DNA of 64,000 bases. Source: Phycisphaerae bacterium (GTDB lineage: Bacteria; Planctomycetota; Phycisphaerae; UBA1845; Fen-1342). The stretch spans positions 186,001 through 250,000 of the forward strand of contig JAJVHV010000001.1 in assembly GCA_022072445.1 (NCBI GenBank), in the 5' to 3' direction. Shown here one piece after another: positions 51,772-60,165 of this stretch (position 1 is its first letter; each line of letters begins with the position of its first letter). Position numbers and translations under genes: made by a program. The notes beneath the pieces were generated by a model, which was not told the origin of the DNA, made no database searches, and saw nothing but the letters and a program-made list of their open reading frames with translations.

Positions 51772-53667
51772 ATGTGCTTCGTGGAGTGTGTGCGTAAGCG
51801 TTTGCACGTGCTCATGCTGTTGGCCGCGCTTTCGGCTTCCGCCGCCGCGCAGACCGTCACCGTCGACCTGGCGCTTGACGATTTCACGGATTTCGGCGGC
51901 GCCCAGACGGTAGCTGACCTGCCCGGGCCTGACGGGCACATCACCTTGCGCGAGGCTGTGTTGGCGGCCAACAATACACCCGGGCCGCAGACCATTGCCT
52001 TCGCGATCCCGCTGAGCGAGTGGTCTAATATCTTCTACACGGACCGCGTCATCATACGTCTGGACCTGATGTGCTACGTCAGCGGCGACGACACGACCTT
52101 TGACTTCACGACGCAGACGGCGTTCACCGGCGATACCAACCCCACGGGGGGCGAAGTCGGCCTCCAGTACGCGGGCGTACCGTCCTACATCCCCTGTCTG
52201 TGGATCGCCGGGAACCGCTGCACGGTGAGGGGGCTGGACGTCGCGTTTGGCAATAACTTCAGCCAGACGATCTGGATCACCGGCAACAACAACCGCATCA
52301 CGGGCTGCACGACGAACGGCCTGACCATCCGCGGCGACTATGGCGGCGGATCCGGGAACGTCGTCGGCGGCGTCAATTCGGGCGAAGGCAATACGTTTTC
52401 GGAACCGGTCGGACTCTATTCACACGCGAATGACAACCTCATCGTCGGCAACACGTTTCGGTGGGGCCTGCAAATCACCGGGGACACACACTGGGGTACG
52501 TGCGACAATAACCGCATCGGCGGTCCGACCGACGCCGAGCGCAACAATCTCGCCGGCAAGGGCTACTATTCCGAGGAGGGCGTTCCCACAGGCACGCAAC
52601 TGAGCATCGAGCACGCCTCGAACACGCGGATTGAAAACAATTACGTCGGGACGACGCCGGACGGCTCGGACAAGCTTCCGGGCAAGAGCGGCGTCGGCGG
52701 CATCGCCATTGGCATTGGCGCCGACGGCACGACGGTCCGGAACAACCTCGTGTCCGGCATTGCCATGACGGGAATCAACCACGTCGCCGGTCAGCGCTTT
52801 GGCATCGCGATCGGCGTCGGCGCGACCGCCACGGCGACCACCATCGTCGGCAATCGTGTCGGCGTCAGCGCCGACGGTTCGACGCCGATCCTGAACGTTG
52901 AGGGGATCGTCGTCAGCTCCGATCCGAACGGAATCCCGAGCAACACGCAGATTGGAGGGACGGAAGCGGGTGACGGCAACCTGGTCGCCAACAGCGAGTT
53001 TGGCGGCGTCCGCTTGAGCGGCGGGACGAACGGCGTCCGAGTCACCGGCAACGCCATTCTTGACAATGGCGGGCTGGGGATCGACCTCACCGCCAATGGA
53101 CTCGCCGGAGTGACGCCCAATGATCCGGGTGACGCCGATACCGGACCCAACAGCTTGCAGAACTTTCCCGTGCTGACCTCAGCAGTGACGTCCGGTTCTT
53201 CAATTGTCATTTCCGGAACACTCAATTCGCTGCCGTCGCGGTCCTACCAACTCGAGTTTTTTGCCAACATTGCCTGTGATCCGTCGGGCCATGGCGAGGG
53301 CGCCGCGTTTCTCGGCTTCGCCCAGATTGTCACCGACGCGGCCGGCGACGCGACGTTCGCGGTGTCATTGACGGGTGGGGCCGTCGCGGGAGCGGCAGTC
53401 ACGGCCACGGCCACCGACCCCGGCGGAAGCACGTCAGAGTTCTCGGCTTGCGTCATTGCGACTGGCGGCGGATTTGCGCCGGGGGACATGAATTGCGACG
53501 GATCGGTAAACGGCTTCGACGTGGATGGCTTCGTCCTGGCGCTGAGCGACCCGGTTGAATACGACGTCCAGTATCCCGATTGCGACATGTCACACGGCGA
53601 CGTCAACGCCGACGGATCGGTGAATGGATTTGACGTAGATGGATTCGTCGCACTGCTGGGCGGCTGA
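51772..53667 (+). CDS. Secreted right-handed beta-helix protein with dockerin tail (cluster gene 2)
   Basis: A 631-residue paralogue of cluster gene 1 with the same domain order: signal peptide (LHVLMLLAALSASAAA), LPGPDGHITLREAVLAANNT (a fuller CSLREA-like motif), beta-helix coils (NRITGCTTNG, NTRIENNYVGTTPDG, NGVRVTGNAI), an Ig-like segment and tail. ATG 51772 has AAGGA upstream. Across the middle of the tail its DNA is identical to gene 1 for 44 bases although the bodies have diverged, which hints at conversion of the tail. Confidence 0.88.
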   Translation: MCFVECVRKRLHVLMLLAALSASAAAQTVTVDLALDDFTDFGGAQTVADLPGPDGHITLREAVLAANNTPGPQTIAFAIPLSEWSNIFYTDRVIIRLDLMCYVSGDDTTFDFTTQTAFTGDTNPTGGEVGLQYAGVPSYIPCLWIAGNRCTVRGLDVAFGNNFSQTIWITGNNNRITGCTTNGLTIRGDYGGGSGNVVGGVNSGEGNTFSEPVGLYSHANDNLIVGNTFRWGLQITGDTHWGTCDNNRIGGPTDAERNNLAGKGYYSEEGVPTGTQLSIEHASNTRIENNYVGTTPDGSDKLPGKSGVGGIAIGIGADGTTVRNNLVSGIAMTGINHVAGQRFGIAIGVGATATATTIVGNRVGVSADGSTPILNVEGIVVSSDPNGIPSNTQIGGTEAGDGNLVANSEFGGVRLSGGTNGVRVTGNAILDNGGLGIDLTANGLAGVTPNDPGDADTGPNSLQNFPVLTSAVTSGSSIVISGTLNSLPSRSYQLEFFANIACDPSGHGEGAAFLGFAQIVTDAAGDATFAVSLTGGAVAGAAVTATATDPGGSTSEFSACVIATGGGFAPGDMNCDGSVNGFDVDGFVLALSDPVEYDVQYPDCDMSHGDVNADGSVNGFDVDGFVALLGG

Positions 53668-53784
53668 CATGCAACAGTCACGGCGATGTCAGGTTCGGCA
53701 CCGCGGCCGACTCTGCATTGACCAGACATCACAGTGTCACTCGGATAGGTCACACGACACATGAACCGAGGAAGGGTCATCGAC

Positions 53785-55029
53785 ATGAGTCTGTCCTACA
53801 GACATCGACGGCGATGGGTTGGCGTCATGAGTCTCGCGCTGCTCGCGCCGCTTGCGCGGGCGTCGGAGTACACCTTTACGCTCGTGGACGCCTTTGCGAC
53901 CGACTACGGTTTGCGGGAGTGCTACATTTACGACATCAACGACGCAGGCATGGCGTGTGGAACCGCAACGATTCGCATCCCTTGGAACGGCGGCTGGATG
54001 ACCACGTACACCGGATTCGTCTGGACGGCGGTCGACGGCAAGACTCCCGCCGCCAGTTCGTGGCCGCACGGCCTGAACATGAATGGAGTTCTGGCAGGCG
54101 TCGGTGCACTGTTCGACATCCACTCGGGCCAAGCGACCAACATGCCGCTTCTGCCGAGTACGTACCAGCCGCTAATTCTCCACGACGTCAACGACGCCGG
54201 TATCGCCGTAGGCTCGGTTCAGATCTGCAACTGCTCCAACAGCCAGGGCCTGCTTCAGATTCCGTACGTGTGGGACGCGGCACATGGGCCGCGATCATTG
54301 TCCGTCGCGGGTGCCAATGGCCTGTGGCGCATCACCAATTCAGGGCTGGTCATCGGGTGGATCGGCGGGAACAACGCGTCAAACGGGTTTCTGTACGACT
54401 TGGAGACCGGGCAGTACACCCTGCTGAGCAGCGTATTCAGCGGCGCCAACATCCAAACCACCGCCGCCGACGTGACCGAAGACGGCGTCGTCGTCGGCTC
54501 GCGGCGCGAAAGCGACGGGCACACGTACGGCTACACCTGGTCGCAGGCTGAGGGCGTGACGCTTCTGCCGCTCCCGCCTGCCGGTTTTCAGCCGTACGTC
54601 CGGCCCACCAGCCTCAACAGCAGCGGAATCGTGGTCGGATCGATCTACGACACCCTGGGATCAAGCCGCGCATTTGTCTACGACGCGGCGCACGGGATTC
54701 GCGATCTGCACGCCGTGTCAGATGCCCCGGCCGAATTCACGATGATGACCGCAACCCGGGTCAACGAGGCTGGCTGCATCGTGGGCTACGGCTACGGCGG
54801 CGGCGGAATGTACAAGTCGTTTGTGCTGCGTCCCCGCACTTTCGGCGACATGAACTGCGACGGTTCGGTGAATGGGTTTGACGTCGATGGGTTCGTGCTG
54901 GCGCTGAGCGACCCGAGCGGATATGCCAGTCAGTACCCCAATTGCAACATTGCCAACGGCGACGTGAACGCCGACGGATCGGTGAGTGGATTCGACGTGG
55001 ATGGTTTTGTCGTCTTGCTCGGCGGCTGA
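53785..55029 (+). CDS. Secreted HAF-repeat propeller protein with dockerin tail (cluster gene 3)
   Basis: A 414-residue protein; ATG 53785 has GAGGAAGGG eight bases upstream, better than ATG 53761. Signal peptide WVGVMSLALLAPLARA. The body has about seven HAF-type units: DINDAGMACG, NMNGVLAG, DVNDAGIAVGS, ITNSGLVIGW, EDGVVVGS, LNSSGIVVGS and VNEAGCIVGYG. HAF repeats are thought to build extracellular beta-propellers. The tail is canonical, with an N-for-D change (CNIANGD) before the second loop and S for N inside it (GSVSGFD). Confidence 0.87.
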   Translation: MSLSYRHRRRWVGVMSLALLAPLARASEYTFTLVDAFATDYGLRECYIYDINDAGMACGTATIRIPWNGGWMTTYTGFVWTAVDGKTPAASSWPHGLNMNGVLAGVGALFDIHSGQATNMPLLPSTYQPLILHDVNDAGIAVGSVQICNCSNSQGLLQIPYVWDAAHGPRSLSVAGANGLWRITNSGLVIGWIGGNNASNGFLYDLETGQYTLLSSVFSGANIQTTAADVTEDGVVVGSRRESDGHTYGYTWSQAEGVTLLPLPPAGFQPYVRPTSLNSSGIVVGSIYDTLGSSRAFVYDAAHGIRDLHAVSDAPAEFTMMTATRVNEAGCIVGYGYGGGGMYKSFVLRPRTFGDMNCDGSVNGFDVDGFVLALSDPSGYASQYPNCNIANGDVNADGSVSGFDVDGFVVLLGG

Positions 55030-55098
55030 ACGCGCTCAGGCAGCAGCCGATCCGAGAAGTTGAGCGAGCCGTTGTTTATTCCAGGAAGTGAGGACCTC

Positions 55099-56427
55099 AT
55101 GAAACGAGTGGTCACAGGTTTGGGTTTCGCCATGTCACTGGCGGTTCTGCTGGGTCTCGTCCGCCCGGCGGTTGGACAGATCAACTTTGACAATGCGGTC
55201 AATTTCGCCGCCGGCACCCGGCCGGACGGGGCTGCATTTGCCGATTTTGACGGAGATGGAGACCGCGATCTGGCCGTCAGCAGCGAGGTCCCGGACAAGT
55301 TGACCTTCTTCATGAATGACGGCACAGGCGTGTTTGCCGCCGGCCTTACGCTGCTGACCGGTGCGGGCACCGCTCCCGGTGCGTTGTCCGCCGCGGATCT
55401 TGACGGCGACGGAGACACGGACCTCGCCGTCGTACTGAAGAACAGCAACAGCGTCCGCGTTTATCACAACAATGGCAATGGCAGCGCGTTCACGGCAGGC
55501 GCGCTGGTCGCCGTCGGTGCAGAGCCTGTGCGCATGCTGGCACACGACCTTCACCCGACCCGCGCGGGCACAGCCGATCTGGTCGTGACCAATCGCACCG
55601 GCAACTCGGTTTCGGTGCTGCTGAACAACGGCGCCGGCGGATTCAGCAGCACGAGCTACCCGGTCGGCGCCGACCCGCGCGGTGCCGCCGCCAATGACTT
55701 CAACGGCGATGGTGCGGCCGACCTGGCTGTGACCAACCACGATGACCGCTCCATCAGCCTTCTGGTCAACAACGGCGCGGGCACGTTCTCGGCCGGGGCC
55801 TTGCTGTCCGTGGGCGCGCAGGTCCGCCCCGAGGGCATCACTTCGGCTGACCTGGACAACGACGGCGATTTTGACATCGCAGCCGCGACGGGCGACCCCG
55901 GCTTCGCCACGGTATTCCTCAACAGTGGCGGCGTGTTCGCCGGCCCGTTTCATTATTCAGTCGGCGGGGCGGCGAATCCCGATTCGATCGTCGCCGCAGA
56001 TCTTGACTGTGACGGGGACGTCGACCTGGCGACCTCGAACCAGGATCTCAATAGTGTATCGTTGCTGCCGAACGCCGGGAACGGAACGTTCGGTGCGGCC
56101 GTCATCAAGGCGGTCGGCACCCGGCCCGGGACGATTGTCGCTGCCGATATTAACGGCAATCTGTCTCCCGACCTGGCCGTCGTGAACCGCGACTCCAATG
56201 ACGTGTCGGTCTTGCGGAATCTTGGCGCGTGCATCTCGCCGGGCGACATGAACTGCGATGGCTCGGTGAACGGGTTTGACGTCGATGGGTTCGTGCTGGC
56301 GCTGACCAACCCGACCGGGTACGGTCAACAGTTCCCGCAGTGCGACATTCGCAACGGGGACATCAATAGCGACGGTTCGGTCAATGGGTTTGACGTCGAC
56401 GGGTTTGTCGGACTTCTGGGCGGCTGA
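55099..56427 (+). CDS. Secreted FG-GAP/VCBS-repeat protein with dockerin tail (cluster gene 4)
   Basis: A 442-residue protein; ATG 55099 has GAGGA five bases upstream. Signal peptide FAMSLAVLLGLVRPAVG. The body is an FG-GAP/VCBS-type propeller with calcium-loop blades: DFDGDGDRDLAV, DLDGDGDTDLAV, DFNGDGAADLAV, DLDNDGDFDIAA, DLDCDGDVDLAT and DINGNLSPDLAV, plus one blade without the loop (LHPTRAGTADLVV), about seven in all. Integrin-like propellers of this kind bind calcium and ligands. Ends with the canonical tail. Confidence 0.9.
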   Translation: MKRVVTGLGFAMSLAVLLGLVRPAVGQINFDNAVNFAAGTRPDGAAFADFDGDGDRDLAVSSEVPDKLTFFMNDGTGVFAAGLTLLTGAGTAPGALSAADLDGDGDTDLAVVLKNSNSVRVYHNNGNGSAFTAGALVAVGAEPVRMLAHDLHPTRAGTADLVVTNRTGNSVSVLLNNGAGGFSSTSYPVGADPRGAAANDFNGDGAADLAVTNHDDRSISLLVNNGAGTFSAGALLSVGAQVRPEGITSADLDNDGDFDIAAATGDPGFATVFLNSGGVFAGPFHYSVGGAANPDSIVAADLDCDGDVDLATSNQDLNSVSLLPNAGNGTFGAAVIKAVGTRPGTIVAADINGNLSPDLAVVNRDSNDVSVLRNLGACISPGDMNCDGSVNGFDVDGFVLALTNPTGYGQQFPQCDIRNGDINSDGSVNGFDVDGFVGLLGG

Positions 56428-56528
56428 TGCAGGAACCGGTTGCGCGAAGCACGCACCTGAATGGCCTCTTGCGCTCTCGGCGCCCGGCGCTGAACGTCGA
56501 GTGCGGCCACGACTTTGAGGAGACGAAT

Positions 56529-58784
56529 GTGACACCGCAGCGAATTCTGCGCATGCTGCTTGGGCTCGGGCTTGTGGGCGCCGCCGCAAATGCGGCGCGC
56601 GGTCAGGATTACGCCTGGCGTTACTACCGCCCGGGCAACACGGGCATTCAGGGCGACTACTGCGACGCACTGTGGATCGGCCCGGATGACGATCCATGGA
56701 TCGGCGGTTACGTTCCGGCCTTTGAGGAGGGCGGGATCGCAAAGTTTGTACAGAGCGAGAACCGCTGGGTCAACGTCTCCAACGTCGACTACCCGGAGAT
56801 CGGCCACCCCAACGACACGGGCACGACGCGCGCTCGCGATATCACGCCCGATGCACAAGGCAATCTGTGGATGGGCACCGGCCGCGGCGTGTTGAAACTC
56901 AATCCCGATCTGGGACCGGCTTCGCTGAAGCGCTACGGCGCCGACAATTCACCCTGGCCGGGCGGCTGGGTGACCAACATCGAGCTCGCACCCGATGGAA
57001 CGATCTGGGCCAGCGGCTACGCGACGGCTTGGGGCGGCGGCGGACTGATGCGTTTCAGTCCGTCGACCGGCACCTGGACCTATCTCGGCAGCGCCCGGCC
57101 CGAAGTGCTCGCCATTCAGCCGAAGCCTGGCGGCGGCTACTACGTCTGGGCCGCGGACTCACCCGGCACGATCGGTACGACCTCGCGCTATGACAGCACC
57201 ACGCAGAGTTGGACGACCTTTCCATCCACGAGCGGAAACCCGCGCAACCTGCCCGGCAACAAGTGCGTCGACGCGGACGGCAACATGTGGATCTACCGCG
57301 TGCTGGCCGACAACTTCAACACGGTTCTGGATTGCCGCCGACCCGACGGCACGTGGATCGGCGTTTCGCCTCCGCCAGGCGGAACGGCCGAGGTGCTGCG
57401 CGTCACCGGTCCAATGCAAGCGCTGGCGGTAGTGGGCTCTCAGGTCTGGCGCTTCAACGGCGCAAGCTGGGCGAACCTGGGTGATTGGGGGAACACTTTC
57501 TGGACTTACGATCTGGGAATGGACAGCACTGGCGCCGTATGGGCCTGCGGCGTCGGCGGGGCGGCGAAACGCGACCCCGTCACGGGCCAGTGGCAGCGAT
57601 ACCGCGTTACCAACACCAGTCAGTTCGATTCATTCAACAACGACCTGACGGTCAACCAGGCGAGTGGTGAGATGTGGGCGTGCGCCAATGCCGGCACCGG
57701 CGCCGGCGGCATGGTGCATTTCGACGGCGCGCGATGGGTCGGTTACAACCAGCTCACGTACGGGCTCGGATTCCCCTGGCCGTTTCCCACCGACAACTCT
57801 CAGGCGATCTACCAGCGGCCGGCAACGGGTGCGGTCGTCGTGAACCCGATGTTTAATGGTACGTTGCAGCTCGCCGGCACAAACTGGAGCAGTCTGCCGG
57901 GCGGTTCGGGCGACGTCGTGCAGTACGTCGAGGATTCCACCGGCCGCCTCTGGCAACTCGGTGAATACTTCCATCTTTCGTACTGGACCGGATCGGCGTG
58001 GAACAACGTCGGCATCGCCGCGTGGGGTTCGCAACTCCGCGTCGATCCCGACCGGCCCGGCACGATCTGGGCGCACGCGGGTTATGAGGTTGTCCGCACC
58101 GACGGAACGTACCGCTTCTCGCGCACGACCGACGACTTTCCCGAACTCACGAGTCAGAGCGACACGATCTGGGGCATGGCCGTCGGGCGTAACGGCGTCG
58201 CGTGGCTGGGGTGCAGCGTCTTTCTGGGCGCGGGCGGCAGCGGCGGCGGGCTCATCCGGCTCGACGCCAATACCGGCGGATACACGATGATGAAGTACGA
58301 AGACGGTTGGCCGCTGCCTGGTGCGTATGTCACGCCCTGGGTGGTGACACCCGACGGCCGCGTGTGGATGACCTACGTCAGCACTTATCAGTATTTCGAT
58401 GGCGGCCTGTGCTGGTATGACGGGACAAACGTCGGCACGTTTCCCGGCCCGGTCGACGGCGCGCCGCAGTGGGGCGGACTGCCACACACGCAGATCAACG
58501 ACATGGAAGTCCGGATCATCCCCGGCGGTTACGAGCTCTGGATGAGCTGCCTCAGCCGCGGCATCGCCGTGCTGACGGTCCAATACCCCGTTCCCACGGG
58601 CGACATGAATTGCGACGGCTCGGTCGATGGATTTGACGTTGATCCGTTCGTTCTGGCGCTGAGCGATCCGGCCGGCTACGCGGCGCAGTATCCCGCCTGC
58701 GACATCGCCAACGGCGACGTAAACGCCGACGGATCGGTGAATGGATTTGACGTAGATGGGTTCGTCGATCTGCTGGGCGGATAG
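56529..58784 (+). CDS. Secreted two-component-regulator-type propeller protein with dockerin tail (cluster gene 5)
   Basis: A 751-residue protein; GTG 56529 has GAGGAG six bases upstream, whereas the longer frame to 56427 lacks a ribosome site and would bury the signal peptide (MLLGLGLVGAAANAARG). The body has repeats of the D-x-x-G-x-x-W type: DAQGNLWMGTG, APDGTIWASG, DADGNMWIYR, DSTGAVWACG, GRNGVAWLG and TPDGRVWMTY. These resemble the periplasmic sensor propellers of hybrid two-component systems, but no kinase part follows. Ends with the canonical tail. Confidence 0.85.
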   Translation: MTPQRILRMLLGLGLVGAAANAARGQDYAWRYYRPGNTGIQGDYCDALWIGPDDDPWIGGYVPAFEEGGIAKFVQSENRWVNVSNVDYPEIGHPNDTGTTRARDITPDAQGNLWMGTGRGVLKLNPDLGPASLKRYGADNSPWPGGWVTNIELAPDGTIWASGYATAWGGGGLMRFSPSTGTWTYLGSARPEVLAIQPKPGGGYYVWAADSPGTIGTTSRYDSTTQSWTTFPSTSGNPRNLPGNKCVDADGNMWIYRVLADNFNTVLDCRRPDGTWIGVSPPPGGTAEVLRVTGPMQALAVVGSQVWRFNGASWANLGDWGNTFWTYDLGMDSTGAVWACGVGGAAKRDPVTGQWQRYRVTNTSQFDSFNNDLTVNQASGEMWACANAGTGAGGMVHFDGARWVGYNQLTYGLGFPWPFPTDNSQAIYQRPATGAVVVNPMFNGTLQLAGTNWSSLPGGSGDVVQYVEDSTGRLWQLGEYFHLSYWTGSAWNNVGIAAWGSQLRVDPDRPGTIWAHAGYEVVRTDGTYRFSRTTDDFPELTSQSDTIWGMAVGRNGVAWLGCSVFLGAGGSGGGLIRLDANTGGYTMMKYEDGWPLPGAYVTPWVVTPDGRVWMTYVSTYQYFDGGLCWYDGTNVGTFPGPVDGAPQWGGLPHTQINDMEVRIIPGGYELWMSCLSRGIAVLTVQYPVPTGDMNCDGSVDGFDVDPFVLALSDPAGYAAQYPACDIANGDVNADGSVNGFDVDGFVDLLGG

Positions 58785-58834
58785 CGGTGTCCTGGCTTCC
58801 GTCCGTCAGAGCCAACATGAGAGAAGGAACGAAC

Positions 58835-60031
58835 ATGCGAGTGACTTGTGTGCGTCTGTGGGCCGCGGTCAACGTGGCAGTGGCCGCCGTGGCCGCAGTA
58901 CCCGGCTATCGTGTCGAGTTTCTCGGCGCTGGCTGGACCGGCACCGGCATGAACGAGCGCGGCGACGTTTGTGGAAATGTGTCGCCCGACGGCACGGCAC
59001 TGCTCGCTGGCGTCTCGCACGATGGGCGGCCGTTCGAGCTGCTACCCCTGCCAGCAGGCATGCAGACTTCGCGGGCGTTTGACATCAATGACGCCGGCTT
59101 GATCGTCGGGGCGGTGTGTCCGAACCAGTACGTGATCACGCAGCCCACCGCGGCGGTCTGGCGCCCGGTGCCGGGCGGCTATGAGGTGGAAGTGCTCGGC
59201 GCGCTGCCGGGGGATCCGTACAGCGCGGTCTACGCGGTCAACAACCTTGGCGACATCATTGGCGCGTCGGGGTTCTGGGGTTGGAACCTCTCGACGGGCG
59301 TGCAGTTCACGGAATCCGGCCCGACGCCGCTGCCGGGCGGCCTGCTCGCGTCTGACATCAACGACCAGCGCGTCGTGCTCTCGGGCCGGCGGCTGCTTGA
59401 CCTGGACACAGGAGCATTCACCGACGTGCCGCTGCCGCCTGGAAACTGGCAGGGCGTGGTGAGCGCGGCGCTGAACAACAGCGGCGATTTTTGCGGATAC
59501 ATCGTGGGATACTCAGGATGCAGTACGTTTCCGATCCGCTATCGGCAGGGCATCGGCTGGGAGTTCCTCGGCGGCTGCGCGACGACCACCAGCGCCACGG
59601 CACTCAACGACCACGGCGACGCGCTGATGTACTACTACACGACGACGTCCGGCGTCGACTTCGTCGGCGAGGGCTACTTCCCGCTGGGAAGCCTGATCGA
59701 CCCCTCGCAGGGGACGTGGTTCGTCCAGTATGGCGGGGCGAACGCGATCAACAACAGCCGTCAGATTGTCGCGGCGGCGCGCGACGGCTTCAGCGGACCA
59801 ATCGGCGCCGTGCGCTTGGTGCCGATGACGAATACGCCAGTCGCCGGAGACATGAACTGCGACGGTTCGGTGAACGGGTTCGACGTCGACGGCTTTGTGC
59901 TGGCGCTGAGCGATCCGGTCGGCTACGTAACGCAATATCCGAACTGCGACATCGCCAACGGCGACGTCAATGCGGATGGCTCGGTCAACGGATTCGACGT
60001 CGACGGATTTGTTGCATTGCTCGGCGGATAG
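58835..60031 (+). CDS. Secreted HAF-repeat propeller protein with dockerin tail (cluster gene 6)
   Basis: A 398-residue protein; ATG 58835 has GAGAAGGA about eight bases upstream. Signal peptide LWAAVNVAVAAVAAVPG. HAF-type units are seen as MNERGDVCGN, DINDAGLIVGA, VNNLGDIIGA, DINDQRVVL, LNNSGDFCGY, LNDHGDALM and INNSRQIVAA, again seven. It is a distant relative of cluster gene 3. The tail is canonical, and its DNA is close to that of genes 3 and 8. Confidence 0.87.
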   Translation: MRVTCVRLWAAVNVAVAAVAAVPGYRVEFLGAGWTGTGMNERGDVCGNVSPDGTALLAGVSHDGRPFELLPLPAGMQTSRAFDINDAGLIVGAVCPNQYVITQPTAAVWRPVPGGYEVEVLGALPGDPYSAVYAVNNLGDIIGASGFWGWNLSTGVQFTESGPTPLPGGLLASDINDQRVVLSGRRLLDLDTGAFTDVPLPPGNWQGVVSAALNNSGDFCGYIVGYSGCSTFPIRYRQGIGWEFLGGCATTTSATALNDHGDALMYYYTTTSGVDFVGEGYFPLGSLIDPSQGTWFVQYGGANAINNSRQIVAAARDGFSGPIGAVRLVPMTNTPVAGDMNCDGSVNGFDVDGFVLALSDPVGYVTQYPNCDIANGDVNADGSVNGFDVDGFVALLGG

Positions 60032-60165
60032 CGATGGCTGCGCGGCGCATGGCGGCGCGCCCGCGCCACAGTCTGGATCCCGGCGCGGGCGGAGATCGCA
60101 GAGACAACGGCTCGCGTTGACAAGAGGCTCATTAACCACGCAGGACGTATTGGAAGGAGTCGCAC

